A stretch of 51,801 nucleotides of DNA, taken from contig JAJYDQ010000022.1 in the NCBI GenBank assembly GCA_021777225.1, positions 1 through 51,801 on the forward strand, read 5' to 3'. The DNA comes from Deltaproteobacteria bacterium. GTDB lineage: Bacteria > Desulfobacterota > Desulfomonilia > Desulfomonilales > Desulfomonilaceae. The notes beneath the pieces were generated by a model, which worked only from the letters and a program-made list of their open reading frames with translations, searched no databases and was not told where the DNA came from. This document shows, in pieces, positions 17,849 through 26,996 of this stretch; position 1 is the first letter of the stretch, and every line of letters starts with the position of its first letter. A program made the translations under genes and the position numbers.

Positions 17849-19951
17849 TTAGGAAAGCTTGTTACGGTATCGGTCTTTAAGCTCACCTCGCTTGCCTTTG
17901 TTCCAGCTCGAGACCTTTGTGAAATATCCTGTAATGCGTGTAATCTGTTCCACCTTGTCGGATTGACAGTACTGGCAGGTCTCATGCAAACCCCTAGTTG
18001 TCCTTCCACATGAAACACACGTCGTCAGTTCAGGCGAGAAAGCGACCTGATCATTTTGAGTATTCCTAAAGATTTTTATTACGAAATTCGCCAGCGAATC
18101 GGGGTTAGGCCTGCTCTCTCCTAACCAGATGTGTGTCAGGGACCCAGCTTCAATCAGTGGATGAAAGAGACCTTCCCTCTTCACTCTGGCTATCGCGTCC
18201 AGAGGCGCCGATACATTAAATAGGGTCGAATTCGTGTAGTAGATCTCCTCAGTCTTCAAATTCCCTTTGACCACGGATTCGGCTTCTCGGAATTGTTTCA
18301 TGTCAAGCTTAGCGAACCTGTATGCCGTGCTTTCAGCCGGAGTTTGCTCAAGCACAAACCGCATATTGTGTTTGCGCCCTAATCTCGCCGAGGTCAAATT
18401 CATATGAGCTATGACCTTTAGACCGAATTTGAGGGCCTCGTCGCTTTCATGCAGTTCTTCGCCGGTATGAAACTGAACCATTTCGTTTAAACCTACCATA
18501 CCGATCAGATAAGTTACCCTACGCATACGCAAATAAGGCTCAGCGTCGCGATCCATGGTAAGCAGAGCAAGCGGCCCTGTTTCTCCCAAAGCGAGCAGGC
18601 GTTCAATGAAACGCTTTTTCTCAATGTGCGCTTCAGTAGCAAGGGAAATCCTTTCAGCCAGAATTGAAAATAATTTGGAGTCGTCGCCTTTCGCCTCGTA
18701 AGCTATTCGGGGAAGATTCACTGTTACATTTTGCATCGCGGAGTACCGCATTTTCCAGGGTTGATTCGCGTCTTCCAAGTCACTCTTTTCCAGTTTAAAA
18801 GACAAACGGCAACATTCGGATATCTTAGCTGTCTCACCACGATCGAACACAAAATATGTGTTCCCCTTTTCGGAGGCTATGTCGCAGATATGCCGCAGAA
18901 ACGCCTCGTGTCCGGGAGTTGTGAAAAACTTTTCAGTAATATGGACCAGGGGTTTCGGGAAGAAGAATGGCCGTCCCGCTCCATCGCCCTCTCGGTAAAC
19001 ATCAAATAGTGTCCATACGAATTTCTGGGCTTCAGGCAGATAATCAGAATATGTAAGACCGGTAAACTGCCCACCAGGTCCAATAGCGGGGACACTCTCA
19101 AAATGTCTGGGTACTTCCCAGTACAGGTTGATGTCCGTGAAAATTGCCTGACCACCCCTCGCTACAGCCTGCTGCGAGAATTCAAAGATCAACATCTGAG
19201 CTAATTGACGAATTTCATTGTCTGTAAGTCCTCTCAGATACGGGGCGAAAAACAGGTTTACAGCATCCCAACCTATAGCGCCGGCGAAATGACTTTGGAG
19301 CGCGGCGGCGAACTTCACCATGTGAGCAAGCAGAACTTCGGGATGTTTGGCAGGTTTTGCCATAGCCAGAGAATTGGGTAGGTTAAGACCGAATTTCTTT
19401 ATGTACTCCAAAGACTGCCCAGAACAATATGGCCTATCAATAAATCCCAAGTCATGGAGATGGATATCACCACGCATATGTGCGTCACCAACCGTTTGAT
19501 CGAAAATCGTCAGTAGCGCATATTCCTTCTTAATGTTCTCAGCCAAGGTAAGGTTTGTGGCCTCCGGACCATGCGGCACATTCGCATTTTCCTTGTTTGG
19601 CCGTGTAATAAGTTGATCGACGTCATATAAGGGAGACCCCAATCTGGTATGCAGTCTTCGCACAGACTCCAGGCCACGTTCCAGCAGCTTAGCGTTAACC
19701 ATCTCACGGACCAGAGGCGCGGTTATCACAGCAATTCCACTTCTCTTGATGTCGTTCTCCACTTCCAGACTGATATTTTCAGCAGTGCCTTCATCGATGA
19801 AGGTTTCACGCAAAAGAGCGTCAACAATCCGGCTCGGGTCCCATCCATCCATCGCTTCACTGGACGTTCTAACGAACAACGCCATGTCCGTCGTTTCGTG
19901 CCTCCGATGCGAATCCTTTCTGAACTCGTTCAATTCTGCTACGCTAGCCAT
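17849..19951 (-). CDS. nrdD: Anaerobic (class III) ribonucleoside-triphosphate reductase
   Basis: 700 residues. It makes deoxyribonucleotides without oxygen using a glycyl radical. An N-terminal ATP-cone is visible (MALFVRTSSEAMDGWDPSRI onwards, about 22-115). Near the end are the zinc cysteines C645, C648, C659 and C662, and then RITGYFTKVSSWNKGK with the radical glycine at G675. A GGGGAA ribosome site precedes the ATG. It heads the set with the redoxin and nrdG; a likely promoter and an NrdR-like operator are about 260-290 bases upstream. Confidence 0.95.
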   Translation of the reverse strand: MASVAELNEFRKDSHRRHETTDMALFVRTSSEAMDGWDPSRIVDALLRETFIDEGTAENISLEVENDIKRSGIAVITAPLVREMVNAKLLERGLESVRRLHTRLGSPLYDVDQLITRPNKENANVPHGPEATNLTLAENIKKEYALLTIFDQTVGDAHMRGDIHLHDLGFIDRPYCSGQSLEYIKKFGLNLPNSLAMAKPAKHPEVLLAHMVKFAAALQSHFAGAIGWDAVNLFFAPYLRGLTDNEIRQLAQMLIFEFSQQAVARGGQAIFTDINLYWEVPRHFESVPAIGPGGQFTGLTYSDYLPEAQKFVWTLFDVYREGDGAGRPFFFPKPLVHITEKFFTTPGHEAFLRHICDIASEKGNTYFVFDRGETAKISECCRLSFKLEKSDLEDANQPWKMRYSAMQNVTVNLPRIAYEAKGDDSKLFSILAERISLATEAHIEKKRFIERLLALGETGPLALLTMDRDAEPYLRMRRVTYLIGMVGLNEMVQFHTGEELHESDEALKFGLKVIAHMNLTSARLGRKHNMRFVLEQTPAESTAYRFAKLDMKQFREAESVVKGNLKTEEIYYTNSTLFNVSAPLDAIARVKREGLFHPLIEAGSLTHIWLGESRPNPDSLANFVIKIFRNTQNDQVAFSPELTTCVSCGRTTRGLHETCQYCQSDKVEQITRITGYFTKVSSWNKGKRGELKDRYRNKLS

Positions 19952-20182
19952 GAACTTCCCCTTTCAAAAGCTAAATGTAATAAATTAGATTAAACAACAA
20001 TTAGTTACCCTAGACCCATAATATCTGATATACATTATCGATATAATAGTCTGGAATAAACAATTAACCTAAAATGCCCACCTACTCCTATATTTCCGAA
20101 TAGAATACTCTCAAACATGACATCAGCCTAAGACAATTGGCCGAACATCCTGAAAGTAATCCAGTAGCTCGTGCCAAATCCG

Positions 20183-20208
20183 TCCACAAAAACGGATCAT
20201 TTTGTGGA
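20183..20208. repeat. Perfect 9-bp inverted repeat upstream of nrdD
   Basis: TCCACAAAA (20183-20191) and TTTTGTGGA (20200-20208) are separated by 8 bases. There is no T-run, so a terminator is unlikely. It lies just downstream of the presumed nrdD promoter and could be an operator or a leader hairpin. The arms weakly resemble part of a DnaA box (TTATNCACA), but the full consensus is not met. Confidence 0.6.
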
Positions 20209-20213
20209 GCTAA

Positions 20214-20243
20214 CTCTTATTACCACAACATATAGTGTGTCAA
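20214..20243 (-). promoter_or_regulatory. Candidate nrdD promoter overlapped by an NrdR-box-like operator
   Basis: On the minus strand, TTGACA (20243-20238) is followed after 17-18 bases by a weak -10 (ATAAGA or TAAGAG, ending at 20214). The palindrome at 20239-20224 reads CACACTATATGTTGTG, close to the ACACWATATATWGTGT pattern of NrdR boxes, and covers the -35 end and spacer. NrdR represses ribonucleotide reductase genes in many bacteria, so the position fits. A second box at the usual helical spacing was not found. Confidence 0.55.
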
Positions 20244-20787
20244 GAACAAAATCGAAAAGATAGGGGAGGCAGGAGCTAGGTTATCGAAATTCCAGACAAT
20301 ATTTTTTTCAGCAATCAAGTTAATTTAATACGTATATTATACTGTAATCATTGCTCTTTTATAGCTAACTAATTCTGCTAGTGAAACAGGAAATATCGAA
20401 ACCAATAGACTGTGCAGCCAATGATCTGGACTAAGAGAGCCTTCGTCTTACAAACGGTATTACAAGTAATAATAACATAATTACAACGTGTTATACGTAT
20501 AATATAAATTAAAGGTGAGGCAGCTACTGGACAATTTGACTCATAAATGACAACAGGCCAACTCTAATGCATACACTAGAGATTATTACTCATGATTACA
20601 GCAACTAAAATATGATTATATAATCTTTTACTTTAATTATTTTAGATAAACTTACGTTGACAAAGCATATTTTTGGTGTTATGTCGAATTCATGGATCGG
20701 GAAGGAGGGAGCATTCAACCCACCCGTCAAAATCCTATTTTTCAAAAGGTCTTTCCACGGGGAAGTCTGGCGAAAGGAGACATTCTA

Positions 20788-21747
20788 ATGTTGAGAAAAT
20801 TGTCATTTATCGCAGCCATCCTGGTATTGACGGCGTCGTGGGTTTCCGCCGGGAATCTCGGGGCGCTTGCCACTGCGGCGGCGAGTCAGGCGCCGACACC
20901 ACTTTACGTAAAACATGGCGCGCTTGTTAAAGCAGAGTACAAATCGGGACTTATGACTACAGCCGATGAAGATGTTTCGGCGACCGGAATTCAGCCGGAA
21001 CGTGTAGCAGCTTCAGCGGACCAAAAAATTATGGCCCGTCCAGCTATAGCGTTCAAACCACGGCCCAGCGGAATGATGGCCCCACCCCCACGCGTGGAAT
21101 CGGTTGGTAATGGCCAGGCTGGACTTGTAGCTGAAGCCAAGCAAGACTCTCTTGATCTCGAAGGTGACCTGGAGAAAGATCTCGTACTTTCACCGCCGCC
21201 CCAAAAAGCCGAGGAGACCAAGGAGGTCCCTGCCAAACCTGTTGCCACCGAATCAAGGCCAGCCCCGGAAAAGACAGCAGTGGTAGCTTCACCAAAGAAG
21301 GCCGTAAAAAAACCGATAGCTAAGAAGATAACGAAGGTCCATCCTGTACCCCGGTATGCGGGTTCGCCGAAACCGATACACAAGGTGCGACCTGTCTCCC
21401 AGAATTCATGGCAATTCCCGGCGGGCGCTTACGAAAACCGACCTTTCCCACAAACCCAGACTGTCTATGCGCCATCAAACTTTGGTGCTCCTAATGTAAC
21501 TCCAAATCGGATGAGCCCACCGAGTTACGCTACTTCAGATCCGCGTCCTACCTTCGGGGCGCAGAGATCTAGTGACAGAATTGTCCGTGATGGCGTCACA
21601 ATAAAGCTGGCTCCGGCGACTGCCCCAGTTACTGCCCCGCTGCCATATGAAAGCGACCAGAGAGATGACTCGTCCGGTTCCGATCTTCTTTCAACCGCAG
21701 CGGAAATAATCGGCATGCCGTTTGCTTTTATAAGTTCGTTATTCTAG
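20788..21747 (+). CDS. Secreted Pro/Ala/Lys-rich protein of unknown function
   Basis: 319 residues from the ATG at 20788, which has AAAGGAGA seven bases upstream; the frame is open further upstream (20692), but that extension is not signal-like. The N-terminus MLRKLSFIAAILVLTASWVSA is a clear Sec signal peptide. The rest is low in complexity: Pro- and Ala-rich (about 110-190), a Lys-rich patch (KKAVKKPIAKKITK), then a Pro/Gln/Asn-rich region, ending in a hydrophobic tail (IIGMPFAFISSLF). No known domain is recognised. It may be a disordered envelope or periplasmic linker protein. A strong terminator follows. Confidence 0.7.
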   Translation: MLRKLSFIAAILVLTASWVSAGNLGALATAAASQAPTPLYVKHGALVKAEYKSGLMTTADEDVSATGIQPERVAASADQKIMARPAIAFKPRPSGMMAPPPRVESVGNGQAGLVAEAKQDSLDLEGDLEKDLVLSPPPQKAEETKEVPAKPVATESRPAPEKTAVVASPKKAVKKPIAKKITKVHPVPRYAGSPKPIHKVRPVSQNSWQFPAGAYENRPFPQTQTVYAPSNFGAPNVTPNRMSPPSYATSDPRPTFGAQRSSDRIVRDGVTIKLAPATAPVTAPLPYESDQRDDSSGSDLLSTAAEIIGMPFAFISSLF

Positions 21748-21775
21748 GTTTCGATATTTTCGGCATAAAAAAACT

Positions 21776-21810
21776 AGGACGCTGCATAAATCTCAGGGCA
21801 GCGTCCTTTT
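21776..21810. terminator. Bidirectional rho-independent terminator
   Basis: A perfect 10-bp stem, AGGACGCTGC (21776-21785) with GCAGCGTCCT (21798-21807), and a 12-base loop. TTT follows on the plus strand, and an A-run precedes it (T-run on the minus strand). It lies between the convergent secreted-protein gene and panE and can stop both. Confidence 0.9.
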
Positions 21811-21837
21811 ATCTTAAAGCCTCAGCGTTTTACAATT

Positions 21838-22770
21838 TCAGTTTGACACTCTATCCGCCGACGAGGCTTCCAAAGACTTAATCAAAAGGGCTAGAGTTTC
21901 ATTGACAGGGGCCTCCAGACCGAGGGACTTGGCTTGCGTCGCTATCGCTCCATTTATGAAGTCGATCTCAGTTTTTCTGCCTGCGACTATATCTTGAAAC
22001 ATAGAATTGAGGTTGCCTGAAGTTCCCTCACATACCTTAACTACATGGGCCTCAGGATCATCGAACATTAACTTGATGCGACTGGTTTTCACAATTGCAA
22101 GGCATTCCGCGACAACATTTCTGATCAACTTACGCCCGGACTCATATTTGGGCAAATCTCCATTACGAAGCCGCAGGAGCGTCGCAGGCGCGTTTATCCC
22201 GGCGTTAACTATCAATTTTGACCATACTGCGCCTATTGCGTTGTCGACAACGTCGACCGGACCTCCATTCATGGATCGAAGCACATCTCTTGTCGCAAGT
22301 GCTCTCTCCGACATTTCACCGCCCATTTCCCCCAAAAGCGTCGGGCCAAAGCCCGTATGCCTTACTCGACCCATTCCAAGAGTCATCGCTCCCATGGTTG
22401 TTACACCAATTAAGACCCTACCCGGGAATGCCTGATTAAGGATCTCAAAGTTCCCGATCCCGTTTTGCACTGTCAGGATAGTACCTTGATCGGATATTAT
22501 TTCCTGGATTGTATCACACGCTGCTTTGGTGTCATAAGACTTTACGAGTATGATAACCAAATTCACGTTCTCACAACATGATACATCCTTATATATTCGA
22601 GGTCTTACGTACCGATCACCTGAGATCCCTTCGATCCACAGTCCATTGGCCCTAACATAATCGACCTCTTCAGCGTTGCGTTCCACAAGTATGGGATCTG
22701 CCCCCGCCTCCCAGAGCAACGAGCCCATTATTGACCCAAGAGCGCCAGCGCCAATTATTGCGATTTTCAT
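21838..22770 (-). CDS. panE: 2-dehydropantoate 2-reductase (ketopantoate reductase)
   Basis: 310 residues from the ATG at 22768-22770; an upstream TTG (22803) would place 11 residues before the Rossmann strand and is not preferred. It has the NADP-binding start MKIAIIGAGALGS and the conserved substrate-binding stretch VWSKLIVNAGINA with the catalytic lysine. It reduces ketopantoate to pantoate in CoA synthesis. panB, which makes ketopantoate, lies just upstream on the same strand, strengthening the call over other members of this broad family. Confidence 0.88.
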   Translation of the reverse strand: MKIAIIGAGALGSIMGSLLWEAGADPILVERNAEEVDYVRANGLWIEGISGDRYVRPRIYKDVSCCENVNLVIILVKSYDTKAACDTIQEIISDQGTILTVQNGIGNFEILNQAFPGRVLIGVTTMGAMTLGMGRVRHTGFGPTLLGEMGGEMSERALATRDVLRSMNGGPVDVVDNAIGAVWSKLIVNAGINAPATLLRLRNGDLPKYESGRKLIRNVVAECLAIVKTSRIKLMFDDPEAHVVKVCEGTSGNLNSMFQDIVAGRKTEIDFINGAIATQAKSLGLEAPVNETLALLIKSLEASSADRVSN

Positions 22771-22876
22771 TAAAACTGTCCCGTCCAGGAAATCCGGTTC
22801 CAAGAATCCCTGTCACACATAGTAGCATTGTGGTTATTTAGCATGCTACATGGATATGAAACACGCCAATGTGGAC

Positions 22877-23719
22877 TCATTTGTAAATGCGCTTCAGCTC
22901 TTCAGCAACTTCGGCCGGCATTGAATAACAATGCTCTTTGGCTGGGAAACTTCCTTCTTTCACTTCCTTTTTGAACTCTTCAAGGGCCTTTACGATTTGA
23001 TTCCCGATCTCGCTATATTTTTTCACAAATTTCGGCGTGTATCTATCAAACATCCCAATCATATCGTGAATAACAAGAACCTGGCCATCACAATGAGGCC
23101 CAGCTCCAATACCGAACGTAGGCACGGATGATCGTTTAGTTATTATTTCAGCCAGTTCAGCCGGAACCCCCTCCATCAGTATACTTGAAACTCCCGCCTG
23201 CTCCAGGATTTCCGCGTCTTCAATTAGTCTTTGAGCCGTCTTGATGTCTCTACCTTGGGCCTTGAATCCGCCTAGTTGGGCGGCGGCCTGAGGTGTCAGT
23301 CCTATGTGGGCCATTACCGGAACTGTAGCGTCATTGAGGGCTCTTACCGTCTCAGCCATCTCTCTGCCGCCTTCGAGCTTTACAGCGTCACAAGCCCCTT
23401 CGGCCATGAACCGGCCAGCGTTCCTTATAGCCTCGGCTTTTGAAATCTGGTAGCTCATGTATGGCATATCACCGACAAGATACGCGTCAGGAGCGCCCAA
23501 TCGGACCGCTTTGACGTGAGGTATCATAAGATCCATTGTCACGGGAAGAGTGGAGTTATATCCGAGCACAACCATGCCCATTGAGTCTCCAACCAGGACA
23601 ACATCTATCCCGGCCTTCTGTTCCAGTATCGCAAAAGGATAGTCATAGGCTGTGAGAAAGGTGATCTTTTCTCCTTTGGCCTTTTTCTCTCTCAGAGTGT
23701 GAATCGTAATTTTCGCCAT
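22877..23719 (-). CDS. panB: 3-methyl-2-oxobutanoate hydroxymethyltransferase
   Basis: 280 residues. It adds a hydroxymethyl group from methylene-tetrahydrofolate to ketoisovalerate, giving ketopantoate. The conserved LTAYDYPFAI, VLVGDSMGMVVLGY, DAVKLEGG and VMAHIGLTPQ motifs with their metal- and substrate-binding Asp, Lys and Glu residues are present. CCGGAGGTG precedes the ATG. It probably forms a two-gene unit with panE. Confidence 0.96.
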   Translation of the reverse strand: MAKITIHTLREKKAKGEKITFLTAYDYPFAILEQKAGIDVVLVGDSMGMVVLGYNSTLPVTMDLMIPHVKAVRLGAPDAYLVGDMPYMSYQISKAEAIRNAGRFMAEGACDAVKLEGGREMAETVRALNDATVPVMAHIGLTPQAAAQLGGFKAQGRDIKTAQRLIEDAEILEQAGVSSILMEGVPAELAEIITKRSSVPTFGIGAGPHCDGQVLVIHDMIGMFDRYTPKFVKKYSEIGNQIVKALEEFKKEVKEGSFPAKEHCYSMPAEVAEELKRIYK

Positions 23720-23822
23720 TACACCTCCGGTTCCACATCAATTTGATGCTGATGAACCTGAAATTCAATTGGATATCAAACTTTCCTAACTAGATTTTTG
23801 CTTCATTTGCAATTGACTGAAT

Positions 23823-24002
23823 TTATGACTGACAATCGTCACGCCAAGCGCAGTTTAGCTCACCGCAGGCCTCTATTCCTTTAAAACACGGAGAATTTCC
23901 TTCAACCTGTTGAATTTGACGTATCAAACCATCTTTCTTAAATTTTTTGTAATTTTTTATTCCCAGGTCTCTCGCCCGTTCTCTAATTTCACGCAAAGTC
24001 AT
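23823..24002 (-). CDS. Small SAP/Rho-N-like protein with a Cys-rich tail
   Basis: 59 residues from the ATG at 24000-24002; AGGAG lies eight to ten bases upstream and would be inside the coding region of the alternative TTG start (24020). The N-terminal half (MTLREIRERARDLGIKNYKKFKKDGLIRQI) looks like the helix-extended-helix of SAP or Rho-N domains, which bind nucleic acid. The C-terminal half has four cysteines (C..KGIEAC, LNC, DDC), possibly a metal site. It lies in the gap between panB and the cobalamin-binding gene. The function is unknown. Confidence 0.65.
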   Translation of the reverse strand: MTLREIRERARDLGIKNYKKFKKDGLIRQIQQVEGNSPCFKGIEACGELNCAWRDDCQS

Positions 24003-24098
24003 CTGCCTGTCTCCTAACAAAGATAATTTTTCAACCTGCCCGAGGGATGAAAAACATTCTCGCGTCCAATGTTCAATTAATCAAGTGTTCAGCAAACT

Positions 24099-24494
24099 CT
24101 ATCGTTTTAGATGCGTCCTTATATAGTCAACAATATCGTCAGTCCTCGTCCCAGGTCCAAAGATTTCCCCTACACCCGCATCTTTGAGCGCAGAGATGTC
24201 TTCCTCCGGAACTATGCCGCCGCCGATAATTAAAACATCCTCTACCTGTCGCTCTTTGAATAGATTGGCCACACGTGGAAACAGATAATCATGTGCCCCG
24301 GACAGGGAACTCAAGCATAAAGCATCCGCGTCCTCTTGAACGCAGGTCTGAAAAATCGCCTCCGGTGTTTGCCGCAGGCCGGTATAAATGACTTCCATAC
24401 CTGCGTCTCTAAGCGCCCTTGCGACAACTTTCGCTCCTCGGTCATGTCCATCCAGGCCCGGCTTTGCTACGACAACTCTTATCTTTCTATCCAT
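24099..24494 (-). CDS. Cobalamin-binding subunit of methylmalonyl-CoA mutase
   Basis: 131 residues forming a lone B12-binding domain. The DXHXXG motif is at D15-H17-G20 (GLDGHDRG), with H17 the expected cobalt ligand; SSLSGAH and [11 protein letters not shown] are the other base-tail binding loops. This matches the C-terminal domain or small subunit of methylmalonyl-CoA-type mutases, whose large catalytic subunit is not in the window. It is last in the sucC-sucD-carboxyltransferase unit, consistent with succinyl-CoA to methylmalonyl-CoA chemistry. Confidence 0.88.
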   Translation of the reverse strand: MDRKIRVVVAKPGLDGHDRGAKVVARALRDAGMEVIYTGLRQTPEAIFQTCVQEDADALCLSSLSGAHDYLFPRVANLFKERQVEDVLIIGGGIVPEEDISALKDAGVGEIFGPGTRTDDIVDYIRTHLKR

Positions 24495-24520
24495 ATGTCC
24501 ACCTCTAGATACTCAAGCAA

Positions 24521-26074
24521 TTACAAGGGAATATTCCCGTGTTTTCGCTTCGGTTTCTCGTCCACCTTGTTTTCTAACTGCGCAAACGCGTTGATTAAGA
24601 CAGCCCTCGTGTCTCTCGGGAAAATCACCTGATCCACAAAACCAAGTTCAGCGGCACGGTACGGGCTGGCGAATTTGTCGATGTATTCCTGAATCAGTTG
24701 GCTCCGCCTAGCTACAGGATCAGGGGCTCCTTCAATTTCCTTGCGGAAAAGGATCTGGATAGCGCCTTCCGGTCCCATAACCGCTATTTCAGCGGTCGGA
24801 TACGCCAAATTAATGTCCGCGCGCAAATGTTTGCTGGACATAACGACATAAGCCCCTCCATAAGCTTTCCTGGTTATGAGTGTCACTTTTGGCACGGTAG
24901 CTTCGGCGTAAGCGTACAATATTTTTGCGCCGTGCTTGATTATGCCTCCGTGCTCTTGTTGAGTTCCTGGCAGATAACCAGGAACATCCAGCAATGTCCA
25001 CAGCGGGATATTGAAAGAATCACAGAAACGGACAAACCTGGCGCATTTTACTGACGCTTCAATATCGAGGCACCCAGCCAACCAATTCGGCTGATTTGCC
25101 ACAATTCCAATAGTTTTTCCATTTAGTCTACCAAACCCGGTAATGAGGTTTCGAGCGTAATGAGCGTGGACTTCGAAAAAATTCTTGTCATCGAGAGTTG
25201 GAATAATGATTTTTTTCATATCATATGGACGTCTGGAACTATCTGGTATGACTGAGTCAATTTCAGGCGTCTTACGATCAGCAGGATCGTCGGATTTGAC
25301 CGTCGGCGGGCAAGCTCTGTTGCTATCGGGAATAAAAGAGTGCAGTTCCCGCACTTTGGCAAGTGTTTCAGCCTCTGTCGGATAATGAAAGTGGCATACG
25401 CCTGACACCCTTCCGTGAACCTTTGCGCCTCCGAGACTTTCCGAATCAATTTCTTCACTGGTGACCTGTTTGATTACCTGCGGCCCAGTAATAAACATGT
25501 AACTGGTCTTTTCCGTCATAAAAATGAAGTCTGTGACTGCGGGAGAATAAACCGCTCCCCCTGCGCAAGGCCCCATAATTACGGATATCTGTGGAATCAC
25601 ACCTGAAGCTCTAACGTTTCTGTAAAATACTTCTCCGTAACCTCCAAGACTTTCCACGCCCTCCTGGATCCTGGCTCCCCCGGAATCGTTAATTCCTATC
25701 AGCGGGCAGCCGTTGCGATATGCCAAATCCATAACCTTGCAAATTTTCTGAGCGTGGGTGAGCGATAAACTTCCGCCAAATACCGTAAAATCCTGGGCAA
25801 ATACATAAACACCCCGTCCGTTTATTCTTCCAAATCCTGTAACAACACCTTCTCCTGGAATGTGTGAGTTTTCCATTCCAAAATCCACACATCTGTGGAC
25901 AACAAACTTGTCAATTTCTTCAAAAGAACCTTCGTCCACAAGCTGAAGGACCCTCTCTCTAGCGGTCAGTTTACCGGCTTCGTGATGTTTGGCTATCTTC
26001 TTGGGGCCTCCGGCCTGGTCGGCTTGTTCGAGCCTTTTTTCAAGCTCCTGGAATTTTTGATCTAAAATCGACAT
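24521..26074 (-). CDS. Acyl-CoA carboxyltransferase (methylmalonyl-CoA decarboxylase alpha / propionyl-CoA carboxylase beta type)
   Basis: 517 residues, with two crotonase-like halves. Acyl-CoA-site motifs include [19 protein letters not shown] and [16 protein letters not shown]; the second half has [14 protein letters not shown]. It moves carboxyl between biotin and propionyl/methylmalonyl-CoA. The biotin carrier and any membrane decarboxylase subunits are not here, so whether it is mmdA, pccB or a transcarboxylase subunit cannot be decided. It is 27 bases from the B12-binding gene and 34 from sucD, so it is probably co-transcribed with both. Confidence 0.88.
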   Translation of the reverse strand: MSILDQKFQELEKRLEQADQAGGPKKIAKHHEAGKLTARERVLQLVDEGSFEEIDKFVVHRCVDFGMENSHIPGEGVVTGFGRINGRGVYVFAQDFTVFGGSLSLTHAQKICKVMDLAYRNGCPLIGINDSGGARIQEGVESLGGYGEVFYRNVRASGVIPQISVIMGPCAGGAVYSPAVTDFIFMTEKTSYMFITGPQVIKQVTSEEIDSESLGGAKVHGRVSGVCHFHYPTEAETLAKVRELHSFIPDSNRACPPTVKSDDPADRKTPEIDSVIPDSSRRPYDMKKIIIPTLDDKNFFEVHAHYARNLITGFGRLNGKTIGIVANQPNWLAGCLDIEASVKCARFVRFCDSFNIPLWTLLDVPGYLPGTQQEHGGIIKHGAKILYAYAEATVPKVTLITRKAYGGAYVVMSSKHLRADINLAYPTAEIAVMGPEGAIQILFRKEIEGAPDPVARRSQLIQEYIDKFASPYRAAELGFVDQVIFPRDTRAVLINAFAQLENKVDEKPKRKHGNIPL

Positions 26075-26107
26075 TTATGACTCCTATGACTTTCCAACTT
26101 TATAAAT

Positions 26108-26980
26108 TCACGAAAGGATGTCTCTTACCGCCTGACCAACCTTTGTAAGATTTTCAACTACCGTTACCCCGGCTTTGGTAAGCGCTTCAATTTTTCCCTG
26201 GGCCGTACCTGACCCTCCGGATATTATGGCCCCAGCGTGCCCCATCCTCTTTCCCGGGGGCGCCAATTTACCTGCCACGTACGCGACGACGGGTTTGCAA
26301 AATTCCTTTTTTATATATTCGGCGGCTTGTTCTTCCGCAGAGCCTCCTATTTCACCTATAAGGACCACCGCTCCTGTTTTAGGATCATCTTTAAACATTT
26401 TGAGACAATCCACGAAACTCAGCCCAACGACAGGATCGCCACCCAACCCCAAGCACGTGCTCTGGCCCATTCCGGCCTTGGTAAGTTGGTCTACTACTTC
26501 ATAAGTGAGGGTCCCAGAGCGCGAAATAACGCCTACAGGTCCAGGAGTATGAATGTACCCGGGCATTATGCCCACTTTACACTTTTCGGTTGGCGAAATA
26601 ATTCCCGGAGTATTTGGACCGATAAGCACACTGCCCTTCTGTTTTACGGTGTAAAGGGCTGATGCGGTGTCTAGAGGTGGTATCCCTTCAGTAATACAGA
26701 CTATAACTCCTATTCCGGCGTCAACTGCTTCAAGTATGGGGTCTTTGGCATGGGCCGCTGGGATGAAGATCAAAGACACATTGGCCCCGGTTTCCAGGAC
26801 CGCTTCTTCGACAGTGTTAAAAACGGGGATACCATCGACAAAAGTCCCCTTTTTCCCGGGTGTGACACCCCCAACCATGTTTGTTCCATAGTCTCTGCAT
26901 GCTATGGAATGAAATGTTCCATTACGCCCGGTAATTCCCTGACAGATAACTCGTGACTCTCTGTTTACAAGAATAGCCAT
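26108..26980 (-). CDS. sucD: Succinyl-CoA synthetase alpha subunit
   Basis: 290 residues. It has a CoA-binding Rossmann domain ([12 protein letters not shown] near 14-24) and the phosphorylated active-site histidine H248 in [17 protein letters not shown]. With SucC it converts succinyl-CoA and ADP to succinate and ATP. It is separated from sucC by 16 bases. Confidence 0.95.
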   Translation of the reverse strand: MAILVNRESRVICQGITGRNGTFHSIACRDYGTNMVGGVTPGKKGTFVDGIPVFNTVEEAVLETGANVSLIFIPAAHAKDPILEAVDAGIGVIVCITEGIPPLDTASALYTVKQKGSVLIGPNTPGIISPTEKCKVGIMPGYIHTPGPVGVISRSGTLTYEVVDQLTKAGMGQSTCLGLGGDPVVGLSFVDCLKMFKDDPKTGAVVLIGEIGGSAEEQAAEYIKKEFCKPVVAYVAGKLAPPGKRMGHAGAIISGGSGTAQGKIEALTKAGVTVVENLTKVGQAVRDILS

Positions 26981-26996
26981 AGTATTGCTCCATAAA

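Larger units (their letters stand above)
19952..20787. other. A+T-rich intergenic region, divergent between nrdD and a secreted-protein gene
   Basis: 836 bases with no convincing gene. The nrdD-proximal third holds a perfect 9-bp inverted repeat and an NrdR-box-like palindrome (listed separately). From about 20280 to 20690 it is very A+T-rich, with runs such as TATACGTATAATATAA near 20495, and should contain the promoter for the plus-strand gene. A ribosome-site-like AAAGGTGAGG near 20511 is not followed by a meaningful frame. No tRNA or CRISPR repeat is seen. Confidence 0.6.

Noticed and set aside
19952-20787. Chromosomal replication origin
   Set aside because: The gap is A+T-rich, but no cluster of DnaA boxes (TTATNCACA) and no dnaA or gidA neighbour was found.
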